Positions 26,970 to 35,883 of a stretch of 64,000 nucleotides of DNA are shown piece by piece. The stretch spans positions 124,001 to 188,000 of the forward strand of contig NZ_PYMJ01000007.1 in the NCBI RefSeq assembly GCF_003025615.1, given 5' to 3'. Both the position numbers and the translations under genes were made by a program. Below the pieces are notes generated by a model, which saw nothing but the letters and a program-made list of their open reading frames with translations, was not told the origin of the DNA and searched no databases. The first letter of the stretch is position 1; every line of letters begins with the position of its first letter. The stretch is from Photobacterium frigidiphilum (GTDB taxonomy: Bacteria; Pseudomonadota; Gammaproteobacteria; Enterobacterales; Vibrionaceae).

Positions 26970-28103
26970 ATGATTAAGAAAATATCGCTTGCCGTTTCAA
27001 CCGCCTTACTATTAAGCAATACGGCAATGGCAGCAGAGAATATTGTAGTCGGTGTAGAAAAAAGCTACGTACCTTACTTCACTGAGTTGGCAGAACAATT
27101 CAACAAAGGTAAAGACTTTAAGGTTGAAGTTGCCGCGACAAGTATGTTTGACCTATTGAGTGCATTGCCAACTCAAAAAGGCAACATTGCTGATATTTTC
27201 ATGATCCCTAATGACCGTATTGGTGAATTAGCCGACCAGCATTTAATTTCTTCAACCAATTTCACAATTAACGGCTTTACCGATGCCGCAACTAACGCCG
27301 CAACGTACAACGGCAAAACGTATATGGTGCCAATGTCTACGGACACGACCCTATTTCTTTACAACAAAGATATGGTAAAAGAAGCACCAAAAACATTGAA
27401 AGAAATCCCACCTTCAGATTGGGCTGCAAAATTTACTGATTTCTACTTTGCGGGTGGTCTGTTTATGACCAACGGCGGCTACATTTTCAAAGACAACAAC
27501 CCACAAGACATTGGTTTAAATACCGCCGATTCAATCAAAGCAGGTGTAGCTGCTCAAGGGCTATACGACAGTGGTGTTAGTCACTGGACATTAATGCAAG
27601 ATGACACTGTTGCTTACGACATCATGATGAAATATTTCATGGAAGGAAAACTAAAAGCGATCATCAACGGACCGTGGGCGATTGCTGATATTGAAAAAGC
27701 CGGTATTAACGTTGGCGCAGCACCAATCCCAAGCTGGGATGGCAGCCATCCATACAAAGCCCTAACTGGGACAAAAGGGATGACCGTCAATGGTTACAGT
27801 GATAACAAAGAAGGTGCTAGTGCCTTTCTCAAATTCCTAGCTACGCCTGAGAATGCACAAAAATGGTACACAGATACACGCGAAGTCTCGCCTAGTTTGT
27901 CTGTGAGCTACAAAGAAGGGTCACTGCACAAAGCCATTTTCGATGCGACAAACATTGGTCAACCTATGCCAAGCATTCCTGAGTTCATGAAAGTGTGGGG
28001 CCCAATGAAAACGGCTCTTGCTCAAATAGCACAAGGACAAGATGTGAAAGCGGTATTAGATGCAGCGGTTGATACTATCGAAATCGATATTGAAGACATG
28101 TAA
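26970..28103 (+). CDS. Maltodextrin-type sugar-binding protein (MalE-like)
   Basis: A 377-residue protein with signal peptide MIKKISLAVSTALLLSNTAM, cleaved after AMA. Family features are NIADIFMIPNDRIGELADQ, YMVPMSTDTTLFLYNKDMV and a later AIINGPWAIADIEKAGINVG, typical of CUT1 maltose/maltodextrin-binding proteins. An AGGAGA ribosome-binding site lies 6-7 bases before the ATG. It is the first gene of a plus-strand operon with two permeases and a MalK-like ATPase. The ligand is probably an oligosaccharide. Cyclodextrin and galactan oligomers are alternatives. Confidence 0.88.
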   Translation: MIKKISLAVSTALLLSNTAMAAENIVVGVEKSYVPYFTELAEQFNKGKDFKVEVAATSMFDLLSALPTQKGNIADIFMIPNDRIGELADQHLISSTNFTINGFTDAATNAATYNGKTYMVPMSTDTTLFLYNKDMVKEAPKTLKEIPPSDWAAKFTDFYFAGGLFMTNGGYIFKDNNPQDIGLNTADSIKAGVAAQGLYDSGVSHWTLMQDDTVAYDIMMKYFMEGKLKAIINGPWAIADIEKAGINVGAAPIPSWDGSHPYKALTGTKGMTVNGYSDNKEGASAFLKFLATPENAQKWYTDTREVSPSLSVSYKEGSLHKAIFDATNIGQPMPSIPEFMKVWGPMKTALAQIAQGQDVKAVLDAAVDTIEIDIEDM

Positions 28104-28133
28104 TCAACGTTAATACTCCCTTTCTATGAAAAG

Positions 28134-28164
28134 GCACGATGCCAACAACATTAAGGCATCGTGC
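28134..28164 (+). terminator. Intercistronic hairpin after the MalE-like gene
   Basis: GCACGATGCC at 28134-28143 and GGCATCGTGC at 28155-28164 make a perfect 10-bp stem with an 11-base loop in the 112-base gap before the MalF-like gene. As in malE-malF of enterics, it may lower downstream expression or protect the upstream message. Confidence 0.65.
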
Positions 28165-28215
28165 AACACAAATAACGTGACATATCTACACAACACTAAT
28201 AAGTAGGTTATTTAC

Positions 28216-29514
28216 ATGAGTCAACAATTTGTATTCTGGCTCTCTATAGTTATTCCCGGCAGTGGACATCTCCTACTCCGTCGAATGCGAGAAGCCCTAT
28301 TTGGATTTTCGATACTAGCTTTAGAGATATTGGTATTTATTCAATTCACCCTTCCGAACTTCCGCCTATTAGCTGTCGAGCAACCAAATGGAAAAATCAC
28401 CATTGGTGCTGAGCGTTTTGTTGATGATTCTTTTCTGATCATGGTCGGTTTAACCGTTGGCGCCATGATGATTCTGGTTTTTTTAGTCCTTCACTACGCG
28501 TTTGCTCGTGATGCTAAAGATGTAAAGCGCCAAATAGACGAAACTGGTTCTGCCATTACGTTTACCGAGAAAGTTCGTGGCCTATCACACGAAATCGTTC
28601 CAAACCTAATCACTGCCCCTAAATTTATTTTATTGTTTATTTTTGCTCTTTTACCTGCAATTGTCTCTATTATCGTTGCATTTACTAACTACAAACGCCC
28701 TGTACTTCCGCCTGCATTCCTTATTGAATGGAAAGGCTTCACTAACTTTGAACGACTATTTACCAACGAACGCACCGCAGCGGCATTCCAAGAAACTCTC
28801 ACCTGGACGTTAACATGGACATTTTGTGCCTCAGCATTGACCATTGTTTTAGGCACAGTGCTGGCGGTTGTAGCAAATAATAAACACATCAGAGGAAAAA
28901 AATTCTTCCGTACCGTGTACATTTTGCCTTGGGCCGTTCCTGCTTTTTTAACCATTTTAGTCTTCCAACTTTTCTTCTCGAAAATTGGCGGAATGAACAC
29001 CATGGTTATCCCATTTTTCACGGGGAATGAATACGATGTCAGTACCGCAATTGGCTTCTTCCTTAATGCCGATTACGCCAAGATAACGATCATTTTAATA
29101 CAAGCATGGCTTGGGTTTCCTTACGTCTTTATCTTAGTGACTGGCGTATTACAAACCATTCCAGACGATCTTTATGAAGCCAGTGCTATTGATGGCGGTA
29201 ATGCATGGACAAACTTCTTCGACATCACTTTGCCCTTAATATTAATCAGTGTTGCTCCTGTGTTTATTACTCAATTTACCTTCAACTTTAATAACGTCAC
29301 CATCGTTTATATGTTGGGTGAAGCAACGATACAAACCGTAGGGTCGATTTATAAACCACTCGATACCATTTCATCCCTTGGTTTCCGCTTAATGATGGAT
29401 GCCAAATACAACGAAGCCGCGGTGTATACCTTAATCACCAGTACCATTGTCGGTGCGGTTGTCTTGTATTCATGGTTAAAAGCCGGTGCCTTTAAAAATG
29501 AGGAGGTAATGTAA
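28216..29514 (+). CDS. Maltodextrin-type ABC permease (MalF-like)
   Basis: A 432-residue membrane protein. It begins with two N-terminal hydrophobic segments (VFWLSIVIPGSGHLLLRRMR onward, then a helix near 73-95) that are common in GanP/MdxF-type permeases. Six core helices follow. The EAA coupling loop is LYEASAIDGGNAWTNFFDIT, near residue 320. It lacks the large periplasmic loop of enteric MalF. The stop overlaps the start of the next permease gene by one base (TAATG), which shows coupling. Partner genes are the MalG-like permease and MalK-like ATPase downstream. Confidence 0.88.
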   Translation: MSQQFVFWLSIVIPGSGHLLLRRMREALFGFSILALEILVFIQFTLPNFRLLAVEQPNGKITIGAERFVDDSFLIMVGLTVGAMMILVFLVLHYAFARDAKDVKRQIDETGSAITFTEKVRGLSHEIVPNLITAPKFILLFIFALLPAIVSIIVAFTNYKRPVLPPAFLIEWKGFTNFERLFTNERTAAAFQETLTWTLTWTFCASALTIVLGTVLAVVANNKHIRGKKFFRTVYILPWAVPAFLTILVFQLFFSKIGGMNTMVIPFFTGNEYDVSTAIGFFLNADYAKITIILIQAWLGFPYVFILVTGVLQTIPDDLYEASAIDGGNAWTNFFDITLPLILISVAPVFITQFTFNFNNVTIVYMLGEATIQTVGSIYKPLDTISSLGFRLMMDAKYNEAAVYTLITSTIVGAVVLYSWLKAGAFKNEEVM

Positions 29515-30428
29515 TGGACAACGCTATCCGTTTAGAGCGCCCAGTCAAAGCGAAACGCCTAAATCGTCATTTCATCACCAGAAATATAGGACTAATTTTT
29601 AGTTACGCGTTTCTTATTTCAATGGTGATCGTGATTGTTTATCCGATACTGGTCACTCTTATGAGCGCGTTTAATGTGAGTAATTCACTGTATTCAACCT
29701 CATTTTTCCCAGAGAATTTCAGTTTAACGGAAAACTTTGTTCAACTTTTTACTGAAACGCCTTATTTAAGTTGGTATCGAAATACCTTCCTTGTGTCGGT
29801 TATCACCATGGTGCTCTCTACCTTTATTGTTACGATTTCTGGCTTTGTTTATTCTCGTTATCGTTATCAATCACGAAAAAGCGCGTTGATATCGCTCTTA
29901 ATCATTCAGATTATTCCCTCTGGCAGTGGCTTAATTGCCCTGTACGCGATTGCAAACTCTATCGGCATTTACAGCTCTTCAAATGCCACGCTTTATACGT
30001 ATATCTTTATGATCCTCATCTACACCACAGGTGGCATCACAATGAATACGATTTTAATGAAGGGGTATTACGATTCGATCCCTCGTGCGTTAGACGAGTC
30101 AGCAAAAATTGATGGTGCAACCCAAATGCAGATCTTTAAAGAGATATTACTGCCACTGGTTAAGCCGATGATCATGGTTATCGCCATCTTCTGTTTCTTA
30201 GGCCCTATTGGCGACATCATCATGCCAAAATTCCTTATCGCCAGTATGAATTCAGAAGCAAAAACGCTGGCCGTAGGCCTAATGGGACTCATCAACAACA
30301 TCAAAGAGTCTAGCTATAACGTATTCGCAGCAGGAGCGGTCTTAGCAGCAATTCCACCTGTCATTGTGTTCTATAAATTTCAAGATTATATCGTGGGCGG
30401 CTTAACGTCTGGTGGAGTAAAAGGCTAA
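29514..30428 (+). CDS. Maltodextrin-type ABC permease (MalG-like)
   Basis: A 304-residue six-helix permease. [20 protein letters not shown] and the EAA loop [20 protein letters not shown] match the MalG branch, and the C-terminal [14 protein letters not shown] is the conserved tail that contacts the ATPase in MalG. The start overlaps the MalF-like stop and its stop overlaps the ATPase start (TAATG), so the three genes form one translationally coupled unit. Confidence 0.9.
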   Translation: MDNAIRLERPVKAKRLNRHFITRNIGLIFSYAFLISMVIVIVYPILVTLMSAFNVSNSLYSTSFFPENFSLTENFVQLFTETPYLSWYRNTFLVSVITMVLSTFIVTISGFVYSRYRYQSRKSALISLLIIQIIPSGSGLIALYAIANSIGIYSSSNATLYTYIFMILIYTTGGITMNTILMKGYYDSIPRALDESAKIDGATQMQIFKEILLPLVKPMIMVIAIFCFLGPIGDIIMPKFLIASMNSEAKTLAVGLMGLINNIKESSYNVFAAGAVLAAIPPVIVFYKFQDYIVGGLTSGGVKG

Positions 30429-31564
30429 TGGGCAAGATATCATTAAGAAACATCAACAAAAAATACCCGAATTCTGATACGTGCTCGGTACGTGATTTCA
30501 ATTTAGACATTGAAGAAGGTGAATTTATTGTCCTTGTCGGCCCATCAGGCTGTGGCAAATCCACCACTTTGCGCATGATTGCCGGGTTAGAAGACATCAC
30601 CGATGGCGAGTTCCTTATTGATGGCGAAGTCGTGAATGACGTCAGTTCAAAAGATCGTGATATTGCGATGGTTTTCCAGAGCTATGCCCTTTACCCACAC
30701 ATGTCAGTTCGTGACAACATTGGTTATGGCTTAAAGCTGCGTAATTACCCAAGCGGTGAGATTAAAGAGTCTGTTGATAATATCTCTGAAGATCTATTTT
30801 TAACTGAATACCTTGAGCGTAAACCGAAAGAGCTTTCTGGTGGGCAGCGTCAACGTGTGGCATTAAGCCGTGCAATGGTTCGTACGCCAAAATTGTATTT
30901 GATGGATGAACCATTAAGTAACTTAGATGCGAAATTACGTACCACTACTCGTACTGAAATCTCTCGTATGCACAAAGACAAAGGTGCGATAACAATTTAC
31001 GTAACGCATGACCAAGTCGAAGCAATGACCATGGCCGATCGCATCGTATTAATGTCGATGGGTGAAATTCAACAAATTGGCTCTCCAAAAGAGCTATTTA
31101 CCAACCCTAAGAACTGTTTTGTTGCCACTTTTATGGGTATGCCATCAATGAACTTGATTGAAGGAACATACGAAGGCGGTCAGTTCATGTGTCACTCTTT
31201 CACTATTACCTTAAATGAGAGTGATCAACAAATTCTAAATGATGCGGGTTATAACGGTAAATCAGTCACTTTAGGTGCACGTTCAAGTGCCATTCGTTCT
31301 GGTAAAAAATATCGCGAGGCTTTCCCTGATTGCTGCTTTGAAACCACAGCAATGAACAGTGAATACTTAGGAGATGCTATCAATGTGTTCTTCAATGCCG
31401 CACCAATGAACCTATTTGTTGGCACATTAGGCACAGGCGAACCCGATGTAGCGATTGATGAAAAGATCACCTTAGTTATCGACAATACCAAGCTGCACTT
31501 TTTTGATACCAAAACCGAAGAATCGATCAAGTATTCAATAAAATCGGCTGAGTTCAAAAAATAA
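30428..31564 (+). CDS. Sugar ABC transporter ATPase (MalK/UgpC-like)
   Basis: A 378-residue protein. Walker [10 protein letters not shown] lies at about residues 38-46, Q-loop [14 protein letters not shown], signature [15 protein letters not shown], Walker [18 protein letters not shown] and the switch His in VTHDQVEAM. The C-terminal regulatory TOBE/OB domain (about 240-378) is present, as in MalK. The length matches the family. It powers the MalF/MalG-like permeases encoded directly before it. The C-terminal domain may allow control by regulators or by phosphotransferase signalling, as known for MalK. Confidence 0.92.
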   Translation: MGKISLRNINKKYPNSDTCSVRDFNLDIEEGEFIVLVGPSGCGKSTTLRMIAGLEDITDGEFLIDGEVVNDVSSKDRDIAMVFQSYALYPHMSVRDNIGYGLKLRNYPSGEIKESVDNISEDLFLTEYLERKPKELSGGQRQRVALSRAMVRTPKLYLMDEPLSNLDAKLRTTTRTEISRMHKDKGAITIYVTHDQVEAMTMADRIVLMSMGEIQQIGSPKELFTNPKNCFVATFMGMPSMNLIEGTYEGGQFMCHSFTITLNESDQQILNDAGYNGKSVTLGARSSAIRSGKKYREAFPDCCFETTAMNSEYLGDAINVFFNAAPMNLFVGTLGTGEPDVAIDEKITLVIDNTKLHFFDTKTEESIKYSIKSAEFKK

Positions 31565-31600
31565 TCACATCATAAACATACCTTAAATAAGGTACTTCAC

Positions 31601-31623
31601 TACCCTCTTACGGTAAGAGGGTA
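31601..31623 (+). repeat. Perfect inverted repeat downstream of the MalK-like gene
   Basis: TACCCTCTTAC and GTAAGAGGGTA (11 bp each) are separated by one base. It ends exactly before an ATG at 31624. It lacks a T tract. It may slow transcription past the ABC genes and would hinder translation from that ATG. Confidence 0.5.
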
Positions 31624-31671
31624 ATGAAGAGCATAATCTATTCCAGACAGTTAATGGAAAGGAGTCACACT

Positions 31672-32295
31672 TTGATTTTTCGCGGCCAACTTCAACGCAT
31701 TCACGACTATATGTTTCATATTGCCGTCGCTGTCGTCATTTTCATCATTGGATTTATCATTGCGTACAGCACCCTTCCCAAGCCATCTTTTGAGTATTCA
31801 ACGTTTACTGAGCAACAAAGTAACTTTAAGCAATGCGTAAATAATGATGAGCTATTTCTCCTGGCTGAGCATTTTGAGAAAAGCTATTTAACGCTGCCGT
31901 TAGAGGAAATTAATACCGAATACAAAACGCTGCGTGATCAGATCCCAAGTGATTGTGGATCATTTCATGTCGAGAGCAGTTATGAGCAACTGCAAGAGAT
32001 GGCAATTCCTGTATTAGCCGAAGCTCAACGCTTTTATGGTTCTAAAGACGTAAAGGCGGTGAATGCTGTCTACACCACACCATCGCAATACAACGCACTG
32101 CTTAAACAACCTCAGCCGTATCTCTTTTTTATCTCAGATAACGAGCAAGAACGTATTGTGGCAATTAAGGTAATGCCAACCAAAGACGCCTTTGAAATCA
32201 CCCCACTTTGGGGATACGAAGAGAGTCAAGATCTCGCGTATACACAAGGTGAAGTGCAAAAACTCTTACTCGTTTATAACGAAATTAAAAGCTAG
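31672..32295 (+). CDS. Membrane-anchored protein of unknown function in the maltodextrin-type operon
   Basis: The open frame begins at an ATG at 31624, but a hairpin abuts that codon. The TTG at 31672 has GGAG 7 bases upstream, so I prefer it (207 residues). An ATG at 31654 is a third option. One N-terminal transmembrane helix (FHIAVAVVIFIIGFIIAYST) is followed by a soluble, probably periplasmic domain with two cysteines (FKQCVNN and SDCGSFH). No family is recognised. Being 60-110 bases after the MalK-like gene on the same strand, it probably belongs to the operon. It could be an accessory to the transporter. Confidence 0.6.
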   Translation: MIFRGQLQRIHDYMFHIAVAVVIFIIGFIIAYSTLPKPSFEYSTFTEQQSNFKQCVNNDELFLLAEHFEKSYLTLPLEEINTEYKTLRDQIPSDCGSFHVESSYEQLQEMAIPVLAEAQRFYGSKDVKAVNAVYTTPSQYNALLKQPQPYLFFISDNEQERIVAIKVMPTKDAFEITPLWGYEESQDLAYTQGEVQKLLLVYNEIKS

Positions 32296-32516
32296 AAACC
32301 AACTATCAAAACTTGAAATATTACGAAGAGACGCTTCACTTGCGAATTTGCACCGCAAAAGGTGAAGTTGCTAATAACAGTGAGAATCCCGTAGTAGTGA
32401 AGCTTCCTCGTTTATTTTCTGACCATAATGTCATTGATATTTATCACAAAACGCCTTACCAGTTAACAAAAACACTAAAATTGGCACCATTTGGCTTCGC
32501 TATGTATCAAAATTGA
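32289..32516 (+). pseudogene. Possible C-terminal remnant of an alpha-amylase-family glycosidase
   Basis: A short open frame without ATG or ribosome-binding site. The only start is a TTG at 32313. Its translation contains NPVVVKLP, VIDIYHKTPYQL and ends LKLAPFGFAMYQN. This looks like the terminal beta-sandwich (domain C) of GH13-type or related glycosidases, where a final strand with LAPFGF/PYGF is common. An oligosaccharide-hydrolysing enzyme would be expected at this point in a maltodextrin-type operon. I infer that a hydrolase gene was deleted, leaving its tail. The assignment is by eye only. Confidence 0.35.
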
Positions 32517-32550
32517 TAGATAAATAGATATATACAAATAAGCGTCATAA

Positions 32551-32582
32551 AATAGCTCTTTCTGTAAAAGCAAAGAGCTATT
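32551..32582 (+). terminator. Perfect hairpin directly before the LysR start codon
   Basis: AATAGCTCTTT at 32551-32561 and AAAGAGCTATT at 32572-32582 form an 11-bp stem with a 10-base loop. It ends one base before the LysR ATG at 32583. It may terminate the upstream operon, act as an operator, or bury the only possible ribosome-binding site (AGAG). Confidence 0.5.
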
Positions 32583-33521
32583 ATGTTTAAGTTAATGATC
32601 CAATTCATTCAAGTAGCTAAGACTCAGAACGTAACCCAAGCTGCTAACAACCTCTGCTTAAGTCAACCGACGTTAAGCCATAACATGCAGAAGTTAGAAG
32701 AAAAACTTGGCAGTAAACTGTTTAATCGTCATTCCAAAGGGATCACGCTTACATCTAGTGGTGAACTACTTTATGAACAAGCGAAAATGATGCAGAATCT
32801 GTACGAAAACACCCTCAATAAATTAGAAAAAAATAAACTGAGGCATCAAACTGAACTTAAAATTGGCTGTGGTGATGCCTGGTGGCACCTGTTTATTCGA
32901 GACAGCGTTCAAGACTTTCGAGATACCTATCCTCACAGCAATATATCCATCGATGTTGGCAATCACTTACAGCTGATGAATTTATTATTAAGTGATGAAA
33001 TTAGCATCTTTGTTGGGCATGAGATACTCGGACTAGCGCAATACGAAGGTATACAGTTTCATCCTCTATTTAGCAGTTGCGAAGAAGTCTATGTCAGAAA
33101 AGGTCATCCTCTACTTGAGATCACTTGCAGTAATGAAGATATCGCACGCTTTCCTTCTGTCGATTTAGGCGCGTCTAAAAAACGTTTTTCACACTTAGTT
33201 CAACAGCAAAACGAAGAATTAACGTCTTTTCAAAAACGTCACTATTTGCAAGAAAAGGTTATCTATAATACCAACTCACTATTAACCGCAATTGATTTAT
33301 TACAAAACAGCGATGCAATTTTACCTTACCCGATAGGAATGAGATCTTACTTTAGTACCTTTGATATTGTGCCACTTCAAATGCAAGAATGTTTTAGTAA
33401 GGCGACTATTGGAGCATACTTACATAAAGATGGATTACAAAATAAACAAAGCATTGCACTGTTAGAGCAATTCAAAAACCTCATTAAAAACAATCCGCAT
33501 ATCAATGGCGACATAGATTAA
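32583..33521 (+). CDS. LysR-family transcriptional regulator
   Basis: A 312-residue protein. It has a winged helix (about 1-60; NVTQAANNLCLSQPTLSHNM and LEEKLGSKLFNRHSKGITLT) and a LysR effector domain from about residue 90. The ATG follows a perfect hairpin, and no separate ribosome-binding site is visible. It lies between the maltodextrin-type operon (same strand, upstream) and the M20 peptidase gene (convergent). Either the transporter or the ATP-grasp/peptidase locus could be its target. There is no direct evidence for either. Confidence 0.88.
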   Translation: MFKLMIQFIQVAKTQNVTQAANNLCLSQPTLSHNMQKLEEKLGSKLFNRHSKGITLTSSGELLYEQAKMMQNLYENTLNKLEKNKLRHQTELKIGCGDAWWHLFIRDSVQDFRDTYPHSNISIDVGNHLQLMNLLLSDEISIFVGHEILGLAQYEGIQFHPLFSSCEEVYVRKGHPLLEITCSNEDIARFPSVDLGASKKRFSHLVQQQNEELTSFQKRHYLQEKVIYNTNSLLTAIDLLQNSDAILPYPIGMRSYFSTFDIVPLQMQECFSKATIGAYLHKDGLQNKQSIALLEQFKNLIKNNPHINGDID

Positions 33522-33568
33522 GTAGATAATAAAAAGCTAGTTCACTCTATTTAAGCTCAGAAGGGATA

Positions 33569-33592
33569 ACCAGCCTCTTTTATAAGGCTGGT
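33569..33592. terminator. Hairpin between convergent LysR and M20 peptidase genes
   Basis: ACCAGCCT and AGGCTGGT form a perfect 8-bp stem with an 8-base loop, 9 bases past the stop of the minus-strand M20 gene. It is probably a shared terminator, although the T tract is weak. Confidence 0.55.
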
Positions 33593-33601
33593 AACTGCGG
33601 A

Positions 33602-34705
33602 CTAACTACCTTGATTAAAATGCCGAAGGATAGCGGTTACTTCAGTGATCCTTCTGATGAAACTACTTTTTGATGCCCGTTCGAATTCAGTATGGTCCCC
33701 ATCACCATAAGGGCCAAAACCATCAAGAGTAGGTAAACCAGCCCCAGAGGTGACATTGGCATCACTCACCCCGCCTCGCTGTTCAGTTTTTAAAGGGTAA
33801 CCAATAATTTGCCCTAATAGGTCAAGAAGTTGCTGCTGTTCAGGCGAAGGAGTCATAACATCACGTTGCAAACCACCACTCAGGTTGGCTGTCACCCCTT
33901 CTATCCCATGATTCTCAACCATGAAAGGAATAGCACTTAACACTCGTTGTTGCTCAATCACTTGGGTAAATCTAGCTTCCACCATTAACGTGGCCTTGGG
34001 GGAAATGGTATTGGTGCTAGTTCCCCCGTTTATTTTTCCTACATTAACTGTGGTGCCTTCATAAATATTACTCAGCTCAGTTAATAAAATGAGTAGTTTT
34101 GCAGCAGCAAGGTTAGCATCTCTTCCTTGAAGGTAATTATTACCAGCATGCGCCGCGACACCTTGAAGCTCAATGCAATAAGTCGCAACACCTTTGCGCC
34201 CATTAACTACTTCATGATCTGCACCTGCGGCTTCAAAATCTAAACACGCTTGATAATTTTTAGCTAACTGGCGAGTAATAAGCTTGCTGTCATCACTGCC
34301 TGTTTCTTCATCACTGACCATTAAAAAGTCGATATTACGGATTTCACCACATTCTTTTTTTATATTACGTAGCGCACTGAGTGCAACAAAATTACCGCCT
34401 TTCATATCGCAGGTACCAGGTCCATAGACCCAAAATTCATCTTCCCTAAACCCTTCAAATATCCCTGGTGGGAATACCGTATCTAAATGCCCCATAAGAA
34501 GCAGTCGAGGCTGGCCTTTTACTGTTGGGCTACAAAATAACAAATGGTTCCCAACCTCTTTTCGTTCAAAAACCTCACATTCAAAGCCAAGCATTTTCAT
34601 CCACAGTTTCATCTTCCCACCGTGATAATCGACGCCATTTTTATTGTTTGTCCAAGAGTTTATTTCAACAATTTCTTTCAAATCAGTGAAATCAATACAG
34701 TCCAT
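33602..34705 (-). CDS. M20-family metallopeptidase, glutamate carboxypeptidase (CPG2)-like
   Basis: A 367-residue cytoplasmic protein with no signal peptide. Di-zinc ligands are visible: GHLDTVF (His73, Asp75), GPGTCDMKGGN (bridging Asp100), SDEETGS (catalytic Glu133, ligand Glu134), DFEAAG and GDGDHTEFERAS near residue 339. GVAAHAGNN marks the lid/dimerisation domain His. The overall pattern is close to Pseudomonas carboxypeptidase G2, which removes C-terminal glutamate from peptide or folate-like conjugates. AAGGA before the ATG supports the start. It is divergent from the ATP-grasp operon, sharing a 180-base promoter region, so it may remove what the ligases add. Confidence 0.88.
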   Translation of the reverse strand: MDCIDFTDLKEIVEINSWTNNKNGVDYHGGKMKLWMKMLGFECEVFERKEVGNHLLFCSPTVKGQPRLLLMGHLDTVFPPGIFEGFREDEFWVYGPGTCDMKGGNFVALSALRNIKKECGEIRNIDFLMVSDEETGSDDSKLITRQLAKNYQACLDFEAAGADHEVVNGRKGVATYCIELQGVAAHAGNNYLQGRDANLAAAKLLILLTELSNIYEGTTVNVGKINGGTSTNTISPKATLMVEARFTQVIEQQRVLSAIPFMVENHGIEGVTANLSGGLQRDVMTPSPEQQQLLDLLGQIIGYPLKTEQRGGVSDANVTSGAGLPTLDGFGPYGDGDHTEFERASKSSFIRRITEVTAILRHFNQGS

Positions 34706-34884
34706 AATTTGATTCCTTGCACAGCTTTAGTAATTCGCTGCATCGTTAATTAGAATTTTCAACTTAGCTCACTGTTACAATCAATATGCAACAATATGAT
34801 GTGAGCATATATTACTATTGTGTCCGTTTTACTAACAATGCCTGAACGGCATATTTTTGATCTAGTCGTAATAAGGAGTTACTC

Positions 34885-35883
34885 ATGGCGAAACATCGGA
34901 TCGGTTTGTGGATGTATGAAAACTGTGGAGGACAAGATATTGAGCGTAAAATCGTTGCGCAGCTAAAAGAGAGAGAGATTGATGCAATTGGCGGACTAAA
35001 CTTGGCGCATGCCTCTGCATATGACAGTAGTATTTTTTGTAATGGTCATATGTTAGATGAACTCGATCTGTTCTTTTCGTATAACGCAGGGCAGCAATCA
35101 CCGTTTCAGGTCTATCTGTATCAGACACTCAACACCATGATGCCAATGATCAATAACTATGATTCATTCGCTCTGACGGAAGATAAGTTCCGAACTGCAC
35201 ACCGACTCAAGAAAAATAATATCCCAACCACCGATTATATTGTTTGTAGTAAGAACAATATTGAACAGCTCAAAGAACACATGCGTTTTTGGCAAGGAAA
35301 AGCCATTTGTAAGCCTGTTGACGGCTGGGGAGGCAACGGCATTATTAAATTAGAACACGAACGCGACCTTGACCTGCTAACACCCTATATTACCCAGCAG
35401 CATGCACCGCAATTCTATTTAGAACGAGTGATAGAAAACGATTTTACCGATTACCGAGTAGATATCGTGGATAACAAATTTGTTGCCTGTTATGGCCGAA
35501 AAGCCGCACCCGGTAGTTGGAAAACCAACGTGACCAGCGGTGGCAGCGTGATAATGCGTGAACCTGTACCAGAGGTGGTTGAACTGGCATTAAAAGCCGC
35601 GAAAGTGACAGGACTAGAAGTGGCTGGAGTCGACATTATTTATGACATTGAGCACCAGCAATATGTGGTCATTGAAGTCAATGGCATTCCTGCTTTTGCC
35701 ACCCCAGAGCAAGAAAAATACGGGCTTAATTTTAATAACACTAAGATTCAATATTTGGTTGATCTTATTGACCGAACAGTAAACAAAAGCAATCAGCCAA
35801 CGACTATTTCTCCTGATATTACCCTCTCCTTTCATGAGCCTGTAATGAATCCATCCCTGCACACTGAGGTACCTACCGCATGA
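34885..35883 (+). CDS. ATP-grasp ligase, RimK-like
   Basis: A 332-residue protein. The ATP-grasp core runs from about residue 95 to 290: KFRTAHRLKKNNIPTTDYIV, the nucleotide-binding Lys in ICKPVDGWGGNGIIKL (Lys143), DYRVDIVDNKFVACYGRKAA, and the metal-binding EVNGIP (Glu264, Asn266). WKTNVTSGGSV matches the RimK-family SNxxxGG loop. Such enzymes join a carboxylate to an amine through an acyl phosphate, for example adding glutamate to a protein or peptide. The ribosome-binding site GGAG lies 7 bases upstream of the ATG. It overlaps the second ATP-grasp gene by 4 bases (ATGA). Substrates are unknown. Confidence 0.85.
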   Translation: MAKHRIGLWMYENCGGQDIERKIVAQLKEREIDAIGGLNLAHASAYDSSIFCNGHMLDELDLFFSYNAGQQSPFQVYLYQTLNTMMPMINNYDSFALTEDKFRTAHRLKKNNIPTTDYIVCSKNNIEQLKEHMRFWQGKAICKPVDGWGGNGIIKLEHERDLDLLTPYITQQHAPQFYLERVIENDFTDYRVDIVDNKFVACYGRKAAPGSWKTNVTSGGSVIMREPVPEVVELALKAAKVTGLEVAGVDIIYDIEHQQYVVIEVNGIPAFATPEQEKYGLNFNNTKIQYLVDLIDRTVNKSNQPTTISPDITLSFHEPVMNPSLHTEVPTA

